Shown here: positions 33,601 through 46,992 of the stretch, in pieces | Layout of the letters: each line of letters opens with the position of its first letter | How positions within the stretch are numbered: position 1 is the first letter of the stretch | Source: Mycoplasmopsis fermentans PG18 | Lineage (GTDB): Bacteria > Bacillota_I > Bacilli_A > Mycoplasmatales > Metamycoplasmataceae | Direction: 5' to 3' | Length of the DNA: 64,000 nt | Assembly (NCBI RefSeq): GCF_000209735.1 | Contig: NC_021002.1 | Coordinates: 228,846-292,845, forward strand | Made by a program: the position numbers and the translations under genes | Notes under the pieces: generated by a model | The model's input: only the letters and a program-made list of their open reading frames with translations | What the model was told of the DNA's origin: nothing | Database searches by the model: none

Positions 33601-36600
33601 ATAGCCGAACTTCATCAAAGTTTAATTAATGAATACAAACAAAAAAGACTTGAATTAGAAACAATTGAAAGAAAAATTGAGTTAGAAAACTTCAAAATCC
33701 TTTATATGACTCAAACAGCAAATTTTGCCGATCCTGTTGTTATTGAACAATACAATAGAATTCTTCATAAATTTGAAGAAAATATTAATACTCACATGCC
33801 GACTTATATTGCAAAAGTTGTTGATGAACAATTCAAAGCAGCAGATTTAAAAGGAAAACAAGTATTAGAAATACTTAAAAATCCTACAACTTATAATCAA
33901 GTATCAATTTTCATTTCGGAAATTGAAAAAACAAATCGATACTTTAAAGACTTTAAAAATAAAGTGTTATTATCTCAAGCTGAATTAGTTGCTAAAATTC
34001 AAGTTGAAGTTAATTCTGATGAAAATTTATATAATCTTAACAAAAAGTTTTGAGAAGATCTAAAAGCAGAATACACACCTTTAATTAAGCCTTACAATGA
34101 TGCTTTTGAAGTTGATATGACTTATGAAATTGAGGACAATAACAACAAAAAAATTTCTGTTACTAAAAAAGCAAAAGAAAGAATGTTCGATTCTTATGCA
34201 CAAGAAGAAGATGAGTTGAATCAAGTTGCAACACATTTAACAAACAGAATTAGCACTCATCAAACTGTACTTGACAATATAAATGCAAAAATAAATCAAT
34301 TACAAGTTGAATATAAAGATCCTAAAATAACTGCTGAAAGAAAAGTTGAAATAATTGAATTACTAAAACAAATAGCTAAACTTTATGACAATACCAAAAC
34401 AGCTATTTATCATATAAATGATGTTTTAAGAGAAATTAAATTAGCAATTAGCAATTTATTAGAAATTAAACAAGGCATTACAAATGGTACGCACACATAT
34501 TTGGATGCTTATGATTTAGATTCTAATTTATTGAGTTGAATTAATGAAATTAATAGTAAACCAATTTGAAATATTGATAAATGAGTTAAAACACTTATCA
34601 ATGGTCAATTGAGAAGAGCTATTAGAGAACGTACTGATTGATTTAAAAAGGAAATAGAACAAAAATTAAATATAGCAAAAAAAGCTGAAAAATTAGATGA
34701 ACTCAAAGGAAAAATTAAAAAGGCAGAAAATGAATTAGCGCCTATTAAAGAACGTTTTGATACTAAAAAAGCAGTTTTGGATGTTGCTAATAAAATTGAA
34801 ACTTCACTATATAAAGAAGCAATTAATAAAGAAATAGAATCAACACTTGCATATAAAGCAAGCGAAAATAGCATTAAAAACCAAATTGAATTTTTCTCTA
34901 ATTTGATGCCAGATTATTCAAAAATTATTAATGGTTTAGCTAAAAATTCAGAAATTGGTAATATGATTCTCGGTTTAAATATCGAAGTGGAAAAAAGTTG
35001 TGCTAATGATCCTTTAATTAAAAAATTAAACAATGTTTTAAAAGACTTAGATGATCCAAATAGTGAAATCAATAAATTTAAAGAAAAAGCCCAAAATGCC
35101 TATAAAACAGCAGGATTGAAAGATCAATTGGATAATATTGAGTCTGAAAAAAGTAAATATGGAAAGATGACTGATTCATTTATTAAATTGTTAAATGATA
35201 CTATTAAAGTCAAAATTTTATCTAATTATATTAAAAATGAAAGTATCGATATTGAATCTTATGTTAAAAATACAAATAATGAGGCAAGACTTGCTGATAC
35301 AAAAGATGCTGTTACTTGAATAATAAAAAATGTAAAAGGAATTCATTACCAATTAGAATTAGATAAAAAGGCAAAATTAGAAGAAATTGCAAATCAACTT
35401 AAGAAAATTAAAACCTTAACAATTGATTTAATTAAAAAAACAGAAGATATTCTTGGCCACAAAGATGTTGTAAATTGCATTGATAAAATCAATTCATTAT
35501 TCAATCAATTTGTTATTAAATCATCAGGTTTAATTTCACCTAAATATATTAATGATCCAGTGATTAAAGCTCATTTGGAAATTATTGATAAAAGTAGAAT
35601 TGAAGCAATTGAAAAAAGTATGCCTAAATTAAATCAAGATGAAAAACTTGTTAAATATGAAGCAATTATTAATGAAGGTTTTCAAAAAACTATTGATAAA
35701 CTTTATAACATTGATGAAAATCTAAAAACAATAAATCTTTTTGATAATGCTTTTGAGCGTATGGCTATTTCAAAAGATTTTATTGAAACAAGAACATATG
35801 ATTGAGCTAAATTTTGCTACTTCACAGCAGTAAAAGTTACTAAAGATCATTTAGATAATCAAGATGCAAATCAAATTAATAATTTAATTTCACAAAATAA
35901 TGCTGAAATTAATTCTATTAACAAAAGAGAAATAGAATTAGATAAAATTATTAAAGAATATGATCAAAAAATTAAAGCAACAACAGATTTAAATGAGAAA
36001 AAACGTCTTAATAAAGAAAGAGGACCTTTTGCTCTTGAAAGAGATAGAATCAGAAAAAAAAGAAATGAAATATCAGCTCACAATACGTATTTAAACAATA
36101 GACTTAAAGCTAATTTATTTGATGCCTTTAATAAAGCTAAAACAACTTTTGGACCTTCTGAACTTTTTGTTGGAGCAGACTTACATTTTGATATCACTAA
36201 AGCATTAAACAAAGTTCAAAGAATGAGATGAGAATTGTTTAATAAAGCTGTTGATGATCATATGAAACAAACTGAAAAAATTTTAAAATATCAAGCTCCA
36301 ATTTCAAATTTCTTCAATGAATTTAATAGAGAATACTTAACCTTATTAAATCCAAATATTGTTGCTTTTGAAAAAATAGCTAATTCTAAAATTGCTTCAA
36401 TTAAAACAGCGATTGGCGAGTTAATTAATGCAAGAATTAGAGAAATCTTAATTTCAGGTCGCGAATTTCCATTATATGATTCAAAAAACAATGGATTTGA
36501 ATACAAAGATGCTGACAGTATTATTGTTGCTAAAAGTAGAAGCGAATTAATTGATATTTTAAGCAAGAAAAAACTTGTTAATGCTAATGATAGTGTTGAA

Positions 36601-39600
36601 AAAATCAACAAAGATATTTACTTTGTAAGATTAAGTCATCTTAAAAAAGATGGTACAAAACTTGTTGTTACATTAAGAAATATATTAACAGATGAAAAAG
36701 AAATGTTTGCAAATGGCTACAGTGACAAATACATCAAATTTAACATTGATGCCAGTGTAAATGACAAACGTCTAAGTACCCTAAACGCCTTATTTACAGC
36801 CGCAAACTACAAAAAACAAGTTACTCCAACTCTTATTAGAGAAGAAGGAAACATCCGTGATGAAAATGGCAAAAGTGTTAAAGGTTACAGTGTCTTTGTT
36901 GATGCTTACCAAGACATGACTGAAAAACTCTTACATGAAGTTCCTTATGCTGGAGAATGACTTGAAGGTGAACATTTAGTAAGCAAATTAAATGAAAAAG
37001 GTGAAATTGAATATACAGTTGAAAATGGTAGATATTTAGGTTTCACAAAAGATAGTCGTGTTAGTTTATGAGCTATTTTAAAAATGACTGACCCTAACTT
37101 CAAAGGTATTTCAACGGACTTCTTAAAATTTGTTGGAGCCCATGAATATGGTCACCATATTACTTTAAATGGAGCTCATGATTTAGGAAACAAAGGCAAT
37201 AATCCTATTTATGTTTCAGCTTTAACTCCAGGTGCTACGCCTCATATTGACAACTACTATTCAAAAGATGCTCTTGAACTTTATCTTAAAGCTAGAACAC
37301 ACTTAGAATTAAATACAACTCGTTTGTTAAAAGAAAACAACGTTGTAATTGACTATGGTGAATATATTACTTTCGGTATTCCAAAAATTGAAATAGTTAA
37401 TGGTAAACCAAACTTAATTTATAAAAATGAAAATGAAGAAAACATTTGAGGTACTAAATTAAATAAAGACGATATTATTGCAACACTTAAAAACAATAAA
37501 CGTCGTTTCTTGCAAAACTTCAAAGGACTTCTTGAAGCGGTTATTGCTCGTCGTCAAGCAAATGGTTTAGATGACGATTATGAAAAATATCTAACTGCTT
37601 TTGATCTTTGGTTAATGAACTCACTTGACCATCATTCAGGTACAATTAATCCATCATTAAGAGGCGGCACAGCTAAATATATGGTTTGAGATAAAACTGA
37701 ACAAAGATATGTCTTTAAACCAGGAAGTTTAGAAATACTTAAAGGTATTTTAAAAGATGGCAAAGGCAATATTGTTGAGTTTGAAGAAGTTAATGGTGAA
37801 TTATTACCTAAAGTTGTTGAAGGCGTTAGAGATGCTAAAGGTAATTATGTAATAATAAACAAAGTTTTAATGTTTAATGAAGATGGTACACCAGTTATTA
37901 ATGTTCCATTGCATGTTGACTTTAATGACAAAAGCTCACCTTATTATGATGCAAATGCTATTAAATATGTAAATAGTAAAATTAAAGCTATTATTGAAAC
38001 AATTAAAAGTTTAATTGTTGAAAAATACAGCATTAATGGTTGGGATACAACAGCTACTGATTTAAGTCTTGAACCTAAGTTTATACTTTCTAATTTATAT
38101 TTAAGTACTTTACTTGGCAAAAATGATGACTGAGTTGAATTAGTCAATAATTTAACTTATAAAGCTTTTGTTAATAATAGAAATAACAACACAGGTGAAT
38201 TGATTGATGATTCAAAACCACTACCTTATTTTGATAATAGTGGTAAGCTAATTTATCCATCAAATAAAAAAATACCTCAAGCTTCAATTTATGCGAATAT
38301 TAAAAAATATGCATTAGGAATTAAGCGTCCCGAAGATTTAACAAGTTTAATGTTTGCAATGAATACAGCAGGTGATTCATTTAATAATGTAGTTAATAGT
38401 GGTGAAGGTCACATTCTTTATGTAGATAAAGACCATCAATATTTACCAAATATTAATTTAGCTCAAACATTTGAAAATAACTTTTTATACAATTATGTTG
38501 CTGATATGGCGGACGTATTACAACTTAAAAAAATAATGAAATGATATTCTAAATTTACACCTGAGTTTATTGGAAATAATAAAAACAAACATTTATGATT
38601 TGCAAAAGACAAAAATGGTGAAACATTAAAAAAATTACCAGCTTTAGGTGAAATTCATGAAGTTTCAAAAATGTCAATTAATGAAAAAATTATTGAAAAA
38701 GATCCTGTCTTAAGCTTATTTAATGCCTTTTATTCAATTGAAGGTAGTCAAAAATTATTTGGTAAAGATGTTGCATTTACTGATTACAAAAAATTCCTTG
38801 AATTTGTCTCAGTAGACTTAAAACAAGCCAAATTGGACAAAAACACTAAAGTAGTAAATTGAAATATTGATTATGTAAAAGGCAAAGTTGACTTCAGTAA
38901 ATTTATTGCTGGTTTAAGGCTTGCGATAGATGAAGATCAAACCCTTGAAGCAAAAGAAAAAGAGGCCTATACAAAACTTATTCATAATAATAATGAGCAA
39001 GAAATTGCAAATGAAATTATGTTTAGATTCTCGCATTCTAATTTAGGTATGTTAATGTCAAATATAACTATTCAAGATCTAAAAGATAATAATGATTATG
39101 GTTGAATATTTGATCAAAACAACGGTTATGGAGATTTAAGTGTTTCAACACTCAACACAATTAACCCTGACATTAATAAATTTGAAATATCACTTGAACA
39201 ATACATTAAAACATATGAAGCAAAAGCTCAAGAATGAAGTGCTCAATTAAATCAATTTAACTTATTTGATGCCTTAATTTTTGATGGCAAAACATCATGT
39301 TATACTTCTCAAACAGTTGGAAATATGTTAGAAAGTAAAAACTCAGTTTATGGTCTTTTATTAACACTTGGTAAAGGTATATTCAAAAAAGCAAAACCTT
39401 CTCAAGATGTTCTTGATTACTACGGTTCAAAAACTGAACGTAAATTTAATGAATTTTTTACAGACTATACATATAACTTTGCAGAGGTTATTAACCGTGA
39501 CAACTTACAAATTACTTATAGTCCATCAAATTCAAACTTTGGTAACATGCCTTCATATTTAAGTAATTTAAGTGAATCAAATACTGGTCTTGAATATGTT

Positions 39601-40560
39601 GTTGATGGGGCTGCAACTTCTAGATGATTAGACTTATTAATTAATTTTAGAGGTGACAAAAATGGTTCTGGTGTTAGAGATACAATTTTAAACTTTGAAA
39701 AAATGCTAAATGAAGAAGCAAGAAGAAGATCTCAAATTCTTAATACTAGATTTATTGAAAGAGTATTTGCAAATCAAGACAATATGCAATATGGCCAAAA
39801 TTATAAAAATAATTACTTTGGACAATTTAAAACTATTAATAATGGTTGATTCAAAGACCGTTGATATCGTGATTTCTTAGACTTTAAACTTTATGATGAT
39901 CAAGGTAAAGACATCAAAGATGATACTATCAGAATTAAAGATTTAACTGGAACAGTAGTTAAAACAAGAGCCAGAGCTTACTGACAATATTACATTCAAT
40001 CTCAAGGTGTTGGAAGAAGAAATATCACCAGCATTTGAAGAGATTCAGATAAAGATGCAGTTGCAATGTTTGGTTACTTATCAACTGCAATAGCTGATAA
40101 AGCAAATTATTTAGCATTCAAAAATGTTAGAACAGGCGAAGTAAAAACGCTTCGCATTACAAAACAAAATGCAAGCAATATGTTCTATTACAAAGAACAA
40201 CAAGTTAATAATGAAATTCGTCACCAAAATGGGGAAAAAGTACGTCACTACTTAATTGATGAACCATTTGATTTTACAGATAAAAATGGTCATCAAAAAG
40301 GTACTGGATTTGTTGCTTGAGTTTCAGATTATGCAATTATGTCTAGATATAGAAATAGATTACTTGATACAAATGAAGAATATTATGTATATTTTGCTTC
40401 AGATGAACAAGGAAATAAAGCCTTAGAAGCAGACTTAGGAACCTGAGATTCAATCTCAGAAAATGGCAAAACTTTCTCACAAGCACCTATATCAATTTAT
40501 AGAGATGCTGATGGTAACTTTAGACTTAGAGTGCAAGATCAATTTAATGGGGTTATTTAA
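30633..40560 (+). pseudogene. PDxFFG-type surface protein with HEXXH motif, broken in two places
   Basis: If intact it would encode about 3,300 residues. Part 1 (ATG 30633, AAAGGAAA upstream) has a hydrophobic N-terminus and lipobox-like LYGC, then the family motif YPDAFFG near residue 193; it ends at TAA 31671-31673. One base too many in AAAAA near 31657-31661 accounts for this: the next frame continues smoothly (KTITNIHKGSNPIAK). Part 2 ends at an in-frame TAA at 33493-33495; part 3 runs open to 40560. The middle is long coiled coil. A zincin-like HEYGHH lies at 37141-37158. The PDxFFG family is known only from mycoplasmas; a surface protease role is inference. It sits directly upstream of oppABCDF. 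Confidence 0.8.
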
Positions 40561-40592
40561 CCAAAATAACTATAAAACAGGAGGTTTAGAAA

Positions 40593-43400
40593 ATGAAAAG
40601 AAATAAATTAATATTATCTTTAGCTAGTTTAAGTACTATTAGTACTGCCAGCATAGTAGCTGTTTCATGTGGTAATAAAGCATATAAAACAAACTATGAT
40701 CTTGGTCTAGTAACTGAACCTATTAACTCATTAAATTACTTGAAATTTAACTCAGTTTCAAAAGTTTTACCTTCTATTGTAGAAAGTCCATTAAAAACAG
40801 GTCCTAATGAAGCTCTTAAAAGAATTTTAAGTTTGCCAGAAATTCCTATGGGAGTTTATGGTAATGATGACAAAAGTAATTCTATGGATGATTACATAGC
40901 AAATAATCGTGCTCCAAAAGAAGCATCTGGTCGTTTTTATCCTCTAGATCAATTTGGTTCTGCGCCAGGAACAATTAACACTGACCGTTCTGAGTATCAA
41001 CCTGTTAGTGTTGTTATGACTAAAAATAATAAAATCCTTTCACTTCATATAACTTTAAATAGAGGCGAAAGTAGATGAAGTAATAATGATATAGTAACTG
41101 CTGATGATTACATTGATGCAATGCATTACATTCTTGATATTAATACTGGTAGTCAAAAACAAACAAACATTTTGCAAAGAAAATTTAGATCAAGCAGTAG
41201 CCTTATTGATGCTCAACAAGAGTACATTAAAAAACACAAAAAGGCTTATTCAAATCCATTTGCTTATCCAAAATTAATTAAAGAAAATGGACAATGAATT
41301 TATGATGTTTTAAATCCTAATTACAAACCATGAGCTTGTCAATTAGAAAATGAGGCTGATAAAGCTGAAGTTGAAAAAATTAAAGAAGAAGCTCTAAAAT
41401 TAGGCCTTTATTCGGGACGTATGTATTGAAATTATGATAATCAAACAATCTTAGCAGCCATTCCTTATTCACCAGACTTTAACGAAAATGATGAAATTAC
41501 AACGGTGATGTTACCTAATCCAGAATATTCATTAAGTCGTCACACAGCTGAAGAATTAAAATTAATTCCTCAAAGAATTGCAACAAAAATTAGAAAATAT
41601 CTTTATTTTGATCCTCGTCAAAGTTATTCTGAAACAAAATTTAAGCCTTTAGTTAAAAAAGCTAAAAAGCTTAAAAGCAGAATGAACAAAAATGTATCTT
41701 TTGAAAAAGATATTAATGAATACAACCAAGAAGTTAACAAACTTTATGGCAAAGAAAATACTTTAAATAATAACTCAATTGACTCAAGAGAATTTATGGA
41801 AAATAGGGTACTTGCTCTCGATGAATTTTCACTAAGAGTTGAATATGATAGCAATGAACCTACTTCTCTTTCAAATGCCTACAGCGATATTCAATCAACA
41901 TTAATTCCAGTTAATAGAAAATTTGTTGAAAGTATTGGTGGCATTAGAGAATTCGGTTTAGATAAATCTAAATTTTTAACTAATGGCCCTTTCTATATTA
42001 AAAATATAGTTTTAGGTCCTCAAGGTTATATGGAATTAGTTAAAAATAATACTTATTATTCATCTACTAAAACAATTAGTGATTCAATTAAAATCTACTT
42101 TAGCTCAGATGCAAATATTAATTCAGCTATGTATGATGATGGTTATATAGCTGCAACTAAAATTCCAGCTGTTCAACAAATTAATTATTGAACCAACAAA
42201 AGTTATCGTCCATTTATGAAAAAATCTTCAGGTTTTGGTACTATAGCCCTTGCCTTTAATTTGGATCAAGAAACCAATAAAAATTCTTTAATTAATGATG
42301 TTGATTTACGTAATGCCCTATATTTTGGAATTAATCGGAACGAAATGCTAAACATAGTTGGTTGAAACTCATCATTCCCAGTTATTACTTGAACTGCTTT
42401 TGGTCAAGGATCATCAAGCTTTGGTGATGCTGTTGAAATTGGTTTTGATCATGACTTTATGAAAACAAAAGTTTCTGACAAAAAAATTCCAATTCAAAAC
42501 TATAATCACGTTGACCACTTAGCAAAACAATACAATAATGAACATGTTGATAGAACTGATTTAGGTTATAACTTAGAAATAGCTAGAGCTTACATGCAAA
42601 GATTCAAAGATAAACATCCAGATGTAAAACAAGTAACTCTTAAATATATTTCTAACTCAACTGATGAACAACAAAATGCAGGTATTGCACTTAAAGACTT
42701 TATCAAAAAAGCTTTTGGTGACTACTTAATTATTGATGTTCAAGGTTTACCTGAAAACGTTTATGAAGACTTTAGAACTACAGGTAAATATGATCTTATT
42801 TATAGAAACTTTGATACTTTTGGCTCAGATAGTTATAGTTATGTTAAAGTCTTCTTCAAACCAGATGAAATTGATAGAAAGAATCAAAAAACCACTGGTT
42901 TTAGAAACAACCCTTCTGGTAGTTGAACTTACCAAAACTACTTTGAAAGCTTAGGTTATGTTTGAGATGATAAAACTCAAAAATTAATTTCAAATAATGC
43001 AGCTTTAGTTGATGAAACAATTAAAAGACTAAATATGGAAACAAAACAATGAAACAAAATTCTTGATTTAGCATTCAGAAAAACTTATGTTGATCAAAAA
43101 GATGCTAAACATGAAACAATTACTAAATTTACTGAAAGATATTTAAGATTCTTTTCAAACCAATTCAATGAACAAGAAAAAGCAGAAGGTTGAACTGAAC
43201 AAAGTGCTTTTGGTATTATTACTGCTTTAGAAAAAATTATTCGTGATGCAGCTCCGGTTGTACCATTAATGGAAGTTGATACTTACTGAGAAATTTCAAG
43301 AGTTAATGGAACAGAAAGCTTATTCACCTACTCATTACAATTTGCTTATGACGTGGCAAAACCTCCAAGAGCAACCTTGCCTACAGTCATAAAATCTTAG
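40593..43400 (+). CDS. oppA: Oligopeptide ABC transporter substrate-binding lipoprotein OppA
   Basis: 935 residues, ATG 40593 with ACAGGAGGTTTAGAAA upstream. The signal peptide ends in the lipobox AVSC (Cys26). The large size and the run of SBP_bac_5-type features (MYWNYDNQTI, FLTNGPFYIKNIVLGPQGYMELVKN, IALAFNLDQETNKNSLINDVDLRNALYFGINR, YDLIYRNFDTFGSDSY) fit mycoplasma OppA, which captures extracellular peptides. In M. hominis OppA also has ecto-ATPase activity; a Walker-type motif was not identified here. First gene of oppABCDF. An exact CTATAAAACAG lies just before the ribosome-binding site (40570-40580). Confidence 0.9.
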
Positions 43401-43412
43401 AAATGAGACAAA

Positions 43413-44480
43413 ATGCAAAAAAGAAATGATCAAAATTATTTCACTGGCACAGTAAATAAAGATCAATATAATCTTTATAACCGTGAAGTTGATTTTAGCG
43501 GTAAAGCTAAAAAAGATAATAGATGATGATCAAGAATTTTTAACATTCAATCTCCTGCTCTAAAAGTGTTATTCAAAATTTCATGAATGATTTTAGAGTT
43601 CTTACTAATTGCTTGAGTAGTTATAACAATTACATTCTTCTTAATTAACTCTGTGCCTGGTTCAACTACTATTTCAGCTGGACTAGATGATGCAGCTCGG
43701 CAAGCAGCTGAAGCTCAATATGGACTTAACTTGCCGCTTTATCAAAGATATTGAATTTATTTAGGAAACTTACTTCATGGAGACTTTGGAGTTTCACTCT
43801 CAGTTTTCCCTGGTGAAAAAATTAATTCATTTGTCTGAGTTAGATTCCTTAAAAGTTTCATGATAGGTATTTTCTCAGTATTCTTAACATTAATTATAGG
43901 AATTCCTGTTGGTGTTTATGTTGGTATGAATCCTGATAAATTACCAGACCATATTGCAACATTAATTGTTTCAGTATTCTCATCAATTCCATCATTAGTT
44001 TTTGCCCTATTGCTCTTATTAATAGGCCGAAGCTTAAATATGCCTTACTTGTTTAATGAGCTTGATATTGCTACATATGTATTACCAGGATTAGCCTTAA
44101 GTTTAGGTTCAATTATTGTTTATATTAAATATATTCGTACAGAATTAAATCGAGAATTAAATTCTCAACATGCTAAATTCTGCTACTTAAAAGGTTTAAG
44201 CAAACGTCGTTTTGTTTGAACTCATGCTCTTAAACCTTCATTATTCCCTATTGCTACATTCTTCCCTGTTGTCATCTTTGGTAGCTTTATTGGATCAATG
44301 TTTGTTGAGCAAATCTTCTTTATTACAGGTAGTGGTGGATTATTAATCCAAGCTATTACTTCAAAAGACTACAACATTATTCTCTTTATGGTTACATTAT
44401 TCTCATTAATTACAATTCTTTCATACGCATGTCGTGATGCTCTTTACCAAATCATTGATCCTCGTGTGAGAAGAAGATAG
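43413..44480 (+). CDS. oppB: Oligopeptide ABC transporter permease OppB
   Basis: 355 residues; the ATG at 43413 is in frame with the permease core, whereas ATG 43403 is not. An N-terminal 45-residue cytosolic tail precedes six hydrophobic helices. Family blocks: FFLINSVPGS, AEAQYGLNLPLYQRYWIYLGNLLHGDFGVSL, and the EAA-like loop YLKGLSKRRFVWTHALKPSLFPI. Forms the transmembrane channel with OppC. Twelve bases after oppA and twelve before oppC. Confidence 0.95.
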
Positions 44481-44492
44481 AAAGGAAAAACT

Positions 44493-45491
44493 ATGAATTG
44501 ATTTAAAACTTGAGTTGAAAAGAAAAAACGTCGACAAGAAAGTCCAAACAATATTCATGGTAAGGACTTAGCTCCAAATCCTTTCTTACAACCATTAAAC
44601 TATAAAAAATGAGAAATTATCGGTAACCTACTTGAATTCCATGAAACCTCTTCAATGCATAAACAAAAGAAACCATTTTTAGAATTCTTCTATCGTTTCA
44701 GTCGTTCAACTGCTGGAGTATTTGGTTTTGTGGCTCTTGCTTTATTAATTATTCTCGCAATATTCTTGCCTTTTACAACCAAAGATCCTAATACTGTTAA
44801 TACTGAAAAAAGATATTTAATCTTCTTTACAGATGGACACATTTTTGGAACTGATGCTTTAGGCCGCGATATTTGAGCAAGACTGTGATGAGGTTTAAGA
44901 TATTCATTAGCTTTAGCTTTTGTAGCAACATTTATCCAAGTGTTTGTCGGCTTAGCTATTGGTATAATGATGGGACATTTTAGAGTCTTTGATAAAATAA
45001 TGACTTTCATTATTAAAATTATTTCAAATGTGCCTTCTATTATTATTCTTATTGTTATTACTATTATTCTTAAACCTACATTTTGAGTTATTGTCTTTGC
45101 TTTAACATTTACTTCCTGAACTGGAATTGCTAACCAAATGCGTTCACAAGTTATGCGTGCTAAAAACTTTGAATGAGTTAGTGCTTCAAGAATTCTTGGA
45201 ACTCCAACCTACAAAATTTTACTTAACTACTTACCAGTAGTTGTACCACTTCTTGTTACTGAAATAGTGTTCCATATTCCAGGTGTTATTCTTTCAGAAA
45301 CTTCTTTAGCCTTCATTGGTTTATCAATAACAGATATTCCAACATTAGGCAACTTAATCAATGATGGTTCAAAAATCTTTACTACTTTCCCTCGTTATGT
45401 TTTAATTCCTTCAACAATGTTAATCATTGTAACAACAAGTATTCAATTAATGTCAGCTGCAATTCAAGACAGCTTACTAAGACAAAGATAA
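44493..45491 (+). CDS. oppC: Oligopeptide ABC transporter permease OppC
   Basis: 332 residues, ATG 44493 after AAAGGAAAAA. Motifs typical of OppC: HIFGTDALGRDIWARLWWGLRYSLALAFVA and the EAA loop region VMRAKNFEWVSASRILGTPTYKILLNYLPVVVP, then GLSITDIPTLGNLI. Six predicted helices follow a 75-residue polar N-terminus. Partner of OppB; directly followed by oppD. Confidence 0.95.
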
Positions 45492-45492
45492 T

Positions 45493-46992
45493 ATGGAAAC
45501 AAAAGAAAAGAACAGAGGGTATTCAAAAATATTTAGAAAGCCTATAGTTTATCAAAACAAACCAGCGCCGCTTGACTTGTTTGAAGTAAAAGGCAATCCT
45601 AAAAACAAATTTTGAAGAAGTTTTAAAGATGCTTGAATTAACTTCGGAAGAAATATAGCTAAAGGTACAAAAAAAATTGGCGAATGATTACATGTTGTTA
45701 AAAAGCAAGAAAAAAATAAATTAGATTTTAATCAATACATTGAGAACGCACAAGTTGAAGATGTATTCGGAACACCTACAAAAGTGGCTGCTGAAATTGA
45801 AGATGTTTACTTAACATTTAGAAATCCAGCAGATCCTAAAGAAAAGAATCTTGTTTTAAGAGGACCTTCTTTAAAAATTTATGAAGGAAAAGTTCACGCC
45901 ATCATTGGTGAAAGTGGTAGTGGTAAAAGTGTTATTACTTCACTTCTATATGGACTTACAGGTTCAAATGCCATTATTGAATCTGGAAAAATTAAACTTT
46001 ATGGCTTAGAAGTTCAAGATTACACAATGTACAATTGGGAAAAATCTAAACTTAGAGGCCGTGTTGTTAGTGCAGTATTCCAAAACCCTATGTCAATTTT
46101 GGACCCAACTATGAAAGTTGGAAAACAAATTATAGAAGGAATGCTAATTAATAAAATAGTTAAAACTAAAAAAGAAGCCAAAGCAGAAGCTATTAAATAT
46201 TTGGAAATGACTAAAATTAATAACCCACAAAAAGTTATGGATTTATATCCTCATGAACTTTCGGGTGGTATGATCCAAAGAATTGCAATTGCAGCTATTG
46301 TTTCATTGAAACCTAAAATTTTAGTCATGGATGAGCCCACAACAGCTTTAGACCCAACAGTCCAAGCTTTAGTTTTAGATATTATTAGGGAACTTCAAGA
46401 AAGATTCCATATTGCTATAGCATTCATTACTCACGACTTAGGTGTTGTTGCTTCAATTTCTGATTTTATCAACATCATGTATGCTGGTCAAATTATTGAA
46501 AGTGGAACAAAAGAAGAAATATTACAAAATCCACAACACCCTTATACTTGAGGCTTAATTGTTTCAATGCCTGACTTTAATAAAGGTACAAAACTTCAAG
46601 TTATTAGAGGTGCTGTTCCTTCAAACTTAAATAATATTGATGGTGATGCTTTTGCAGTTAGAAATGACTATGCTTTAGGAATAGATTTCGAAGAAGAATC
46701 ACCTTTCTATCAAATCTCTCCTACACACTTTGTTAAAAGTAATTTGCTTAATGGACAAGCCCCAAAATATGAACCTCCAAAAATTATTCAAAACCTTTGA
46801 AATAAATACAATTCAAAATTAGAATCTATTTATGGTACTGACAAATACGTTGATCAAAAAATATATGATAATTTTGTCCAAAAAGCCTATGAAAATAATG
46901 AATTGGTAAAAATTTTAAATACTAAAAGAGATGCTGAATTAGCTTCGAGAGAAGAAAATAACCAAACAAAATCAGGAGCAAATAATGCCTAA
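45493..46992 (+). CDS. oppD: Oligopeptide ABC transporter ATP-binding protein OppD
   Basis: 499 residues, ATG 45493, one base after the oppC stop. The ATPase domain begins near residue 98: Walker A IIGESGSGKSV, Q-loop VFQNPMSILDPTMKV, signature ELSGGMIQRIAIA, Walker B ILVMDEPTTALD and H-loop FITHDL, so it looks catalytically complete. The extra ~95-residue N-terminal basic region and a C-terminal tail of about 150 residues are longer than in most bacteria. The stop overlaps the oppF start (ATG 46985) by eight bases. Confidence 0.95.
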
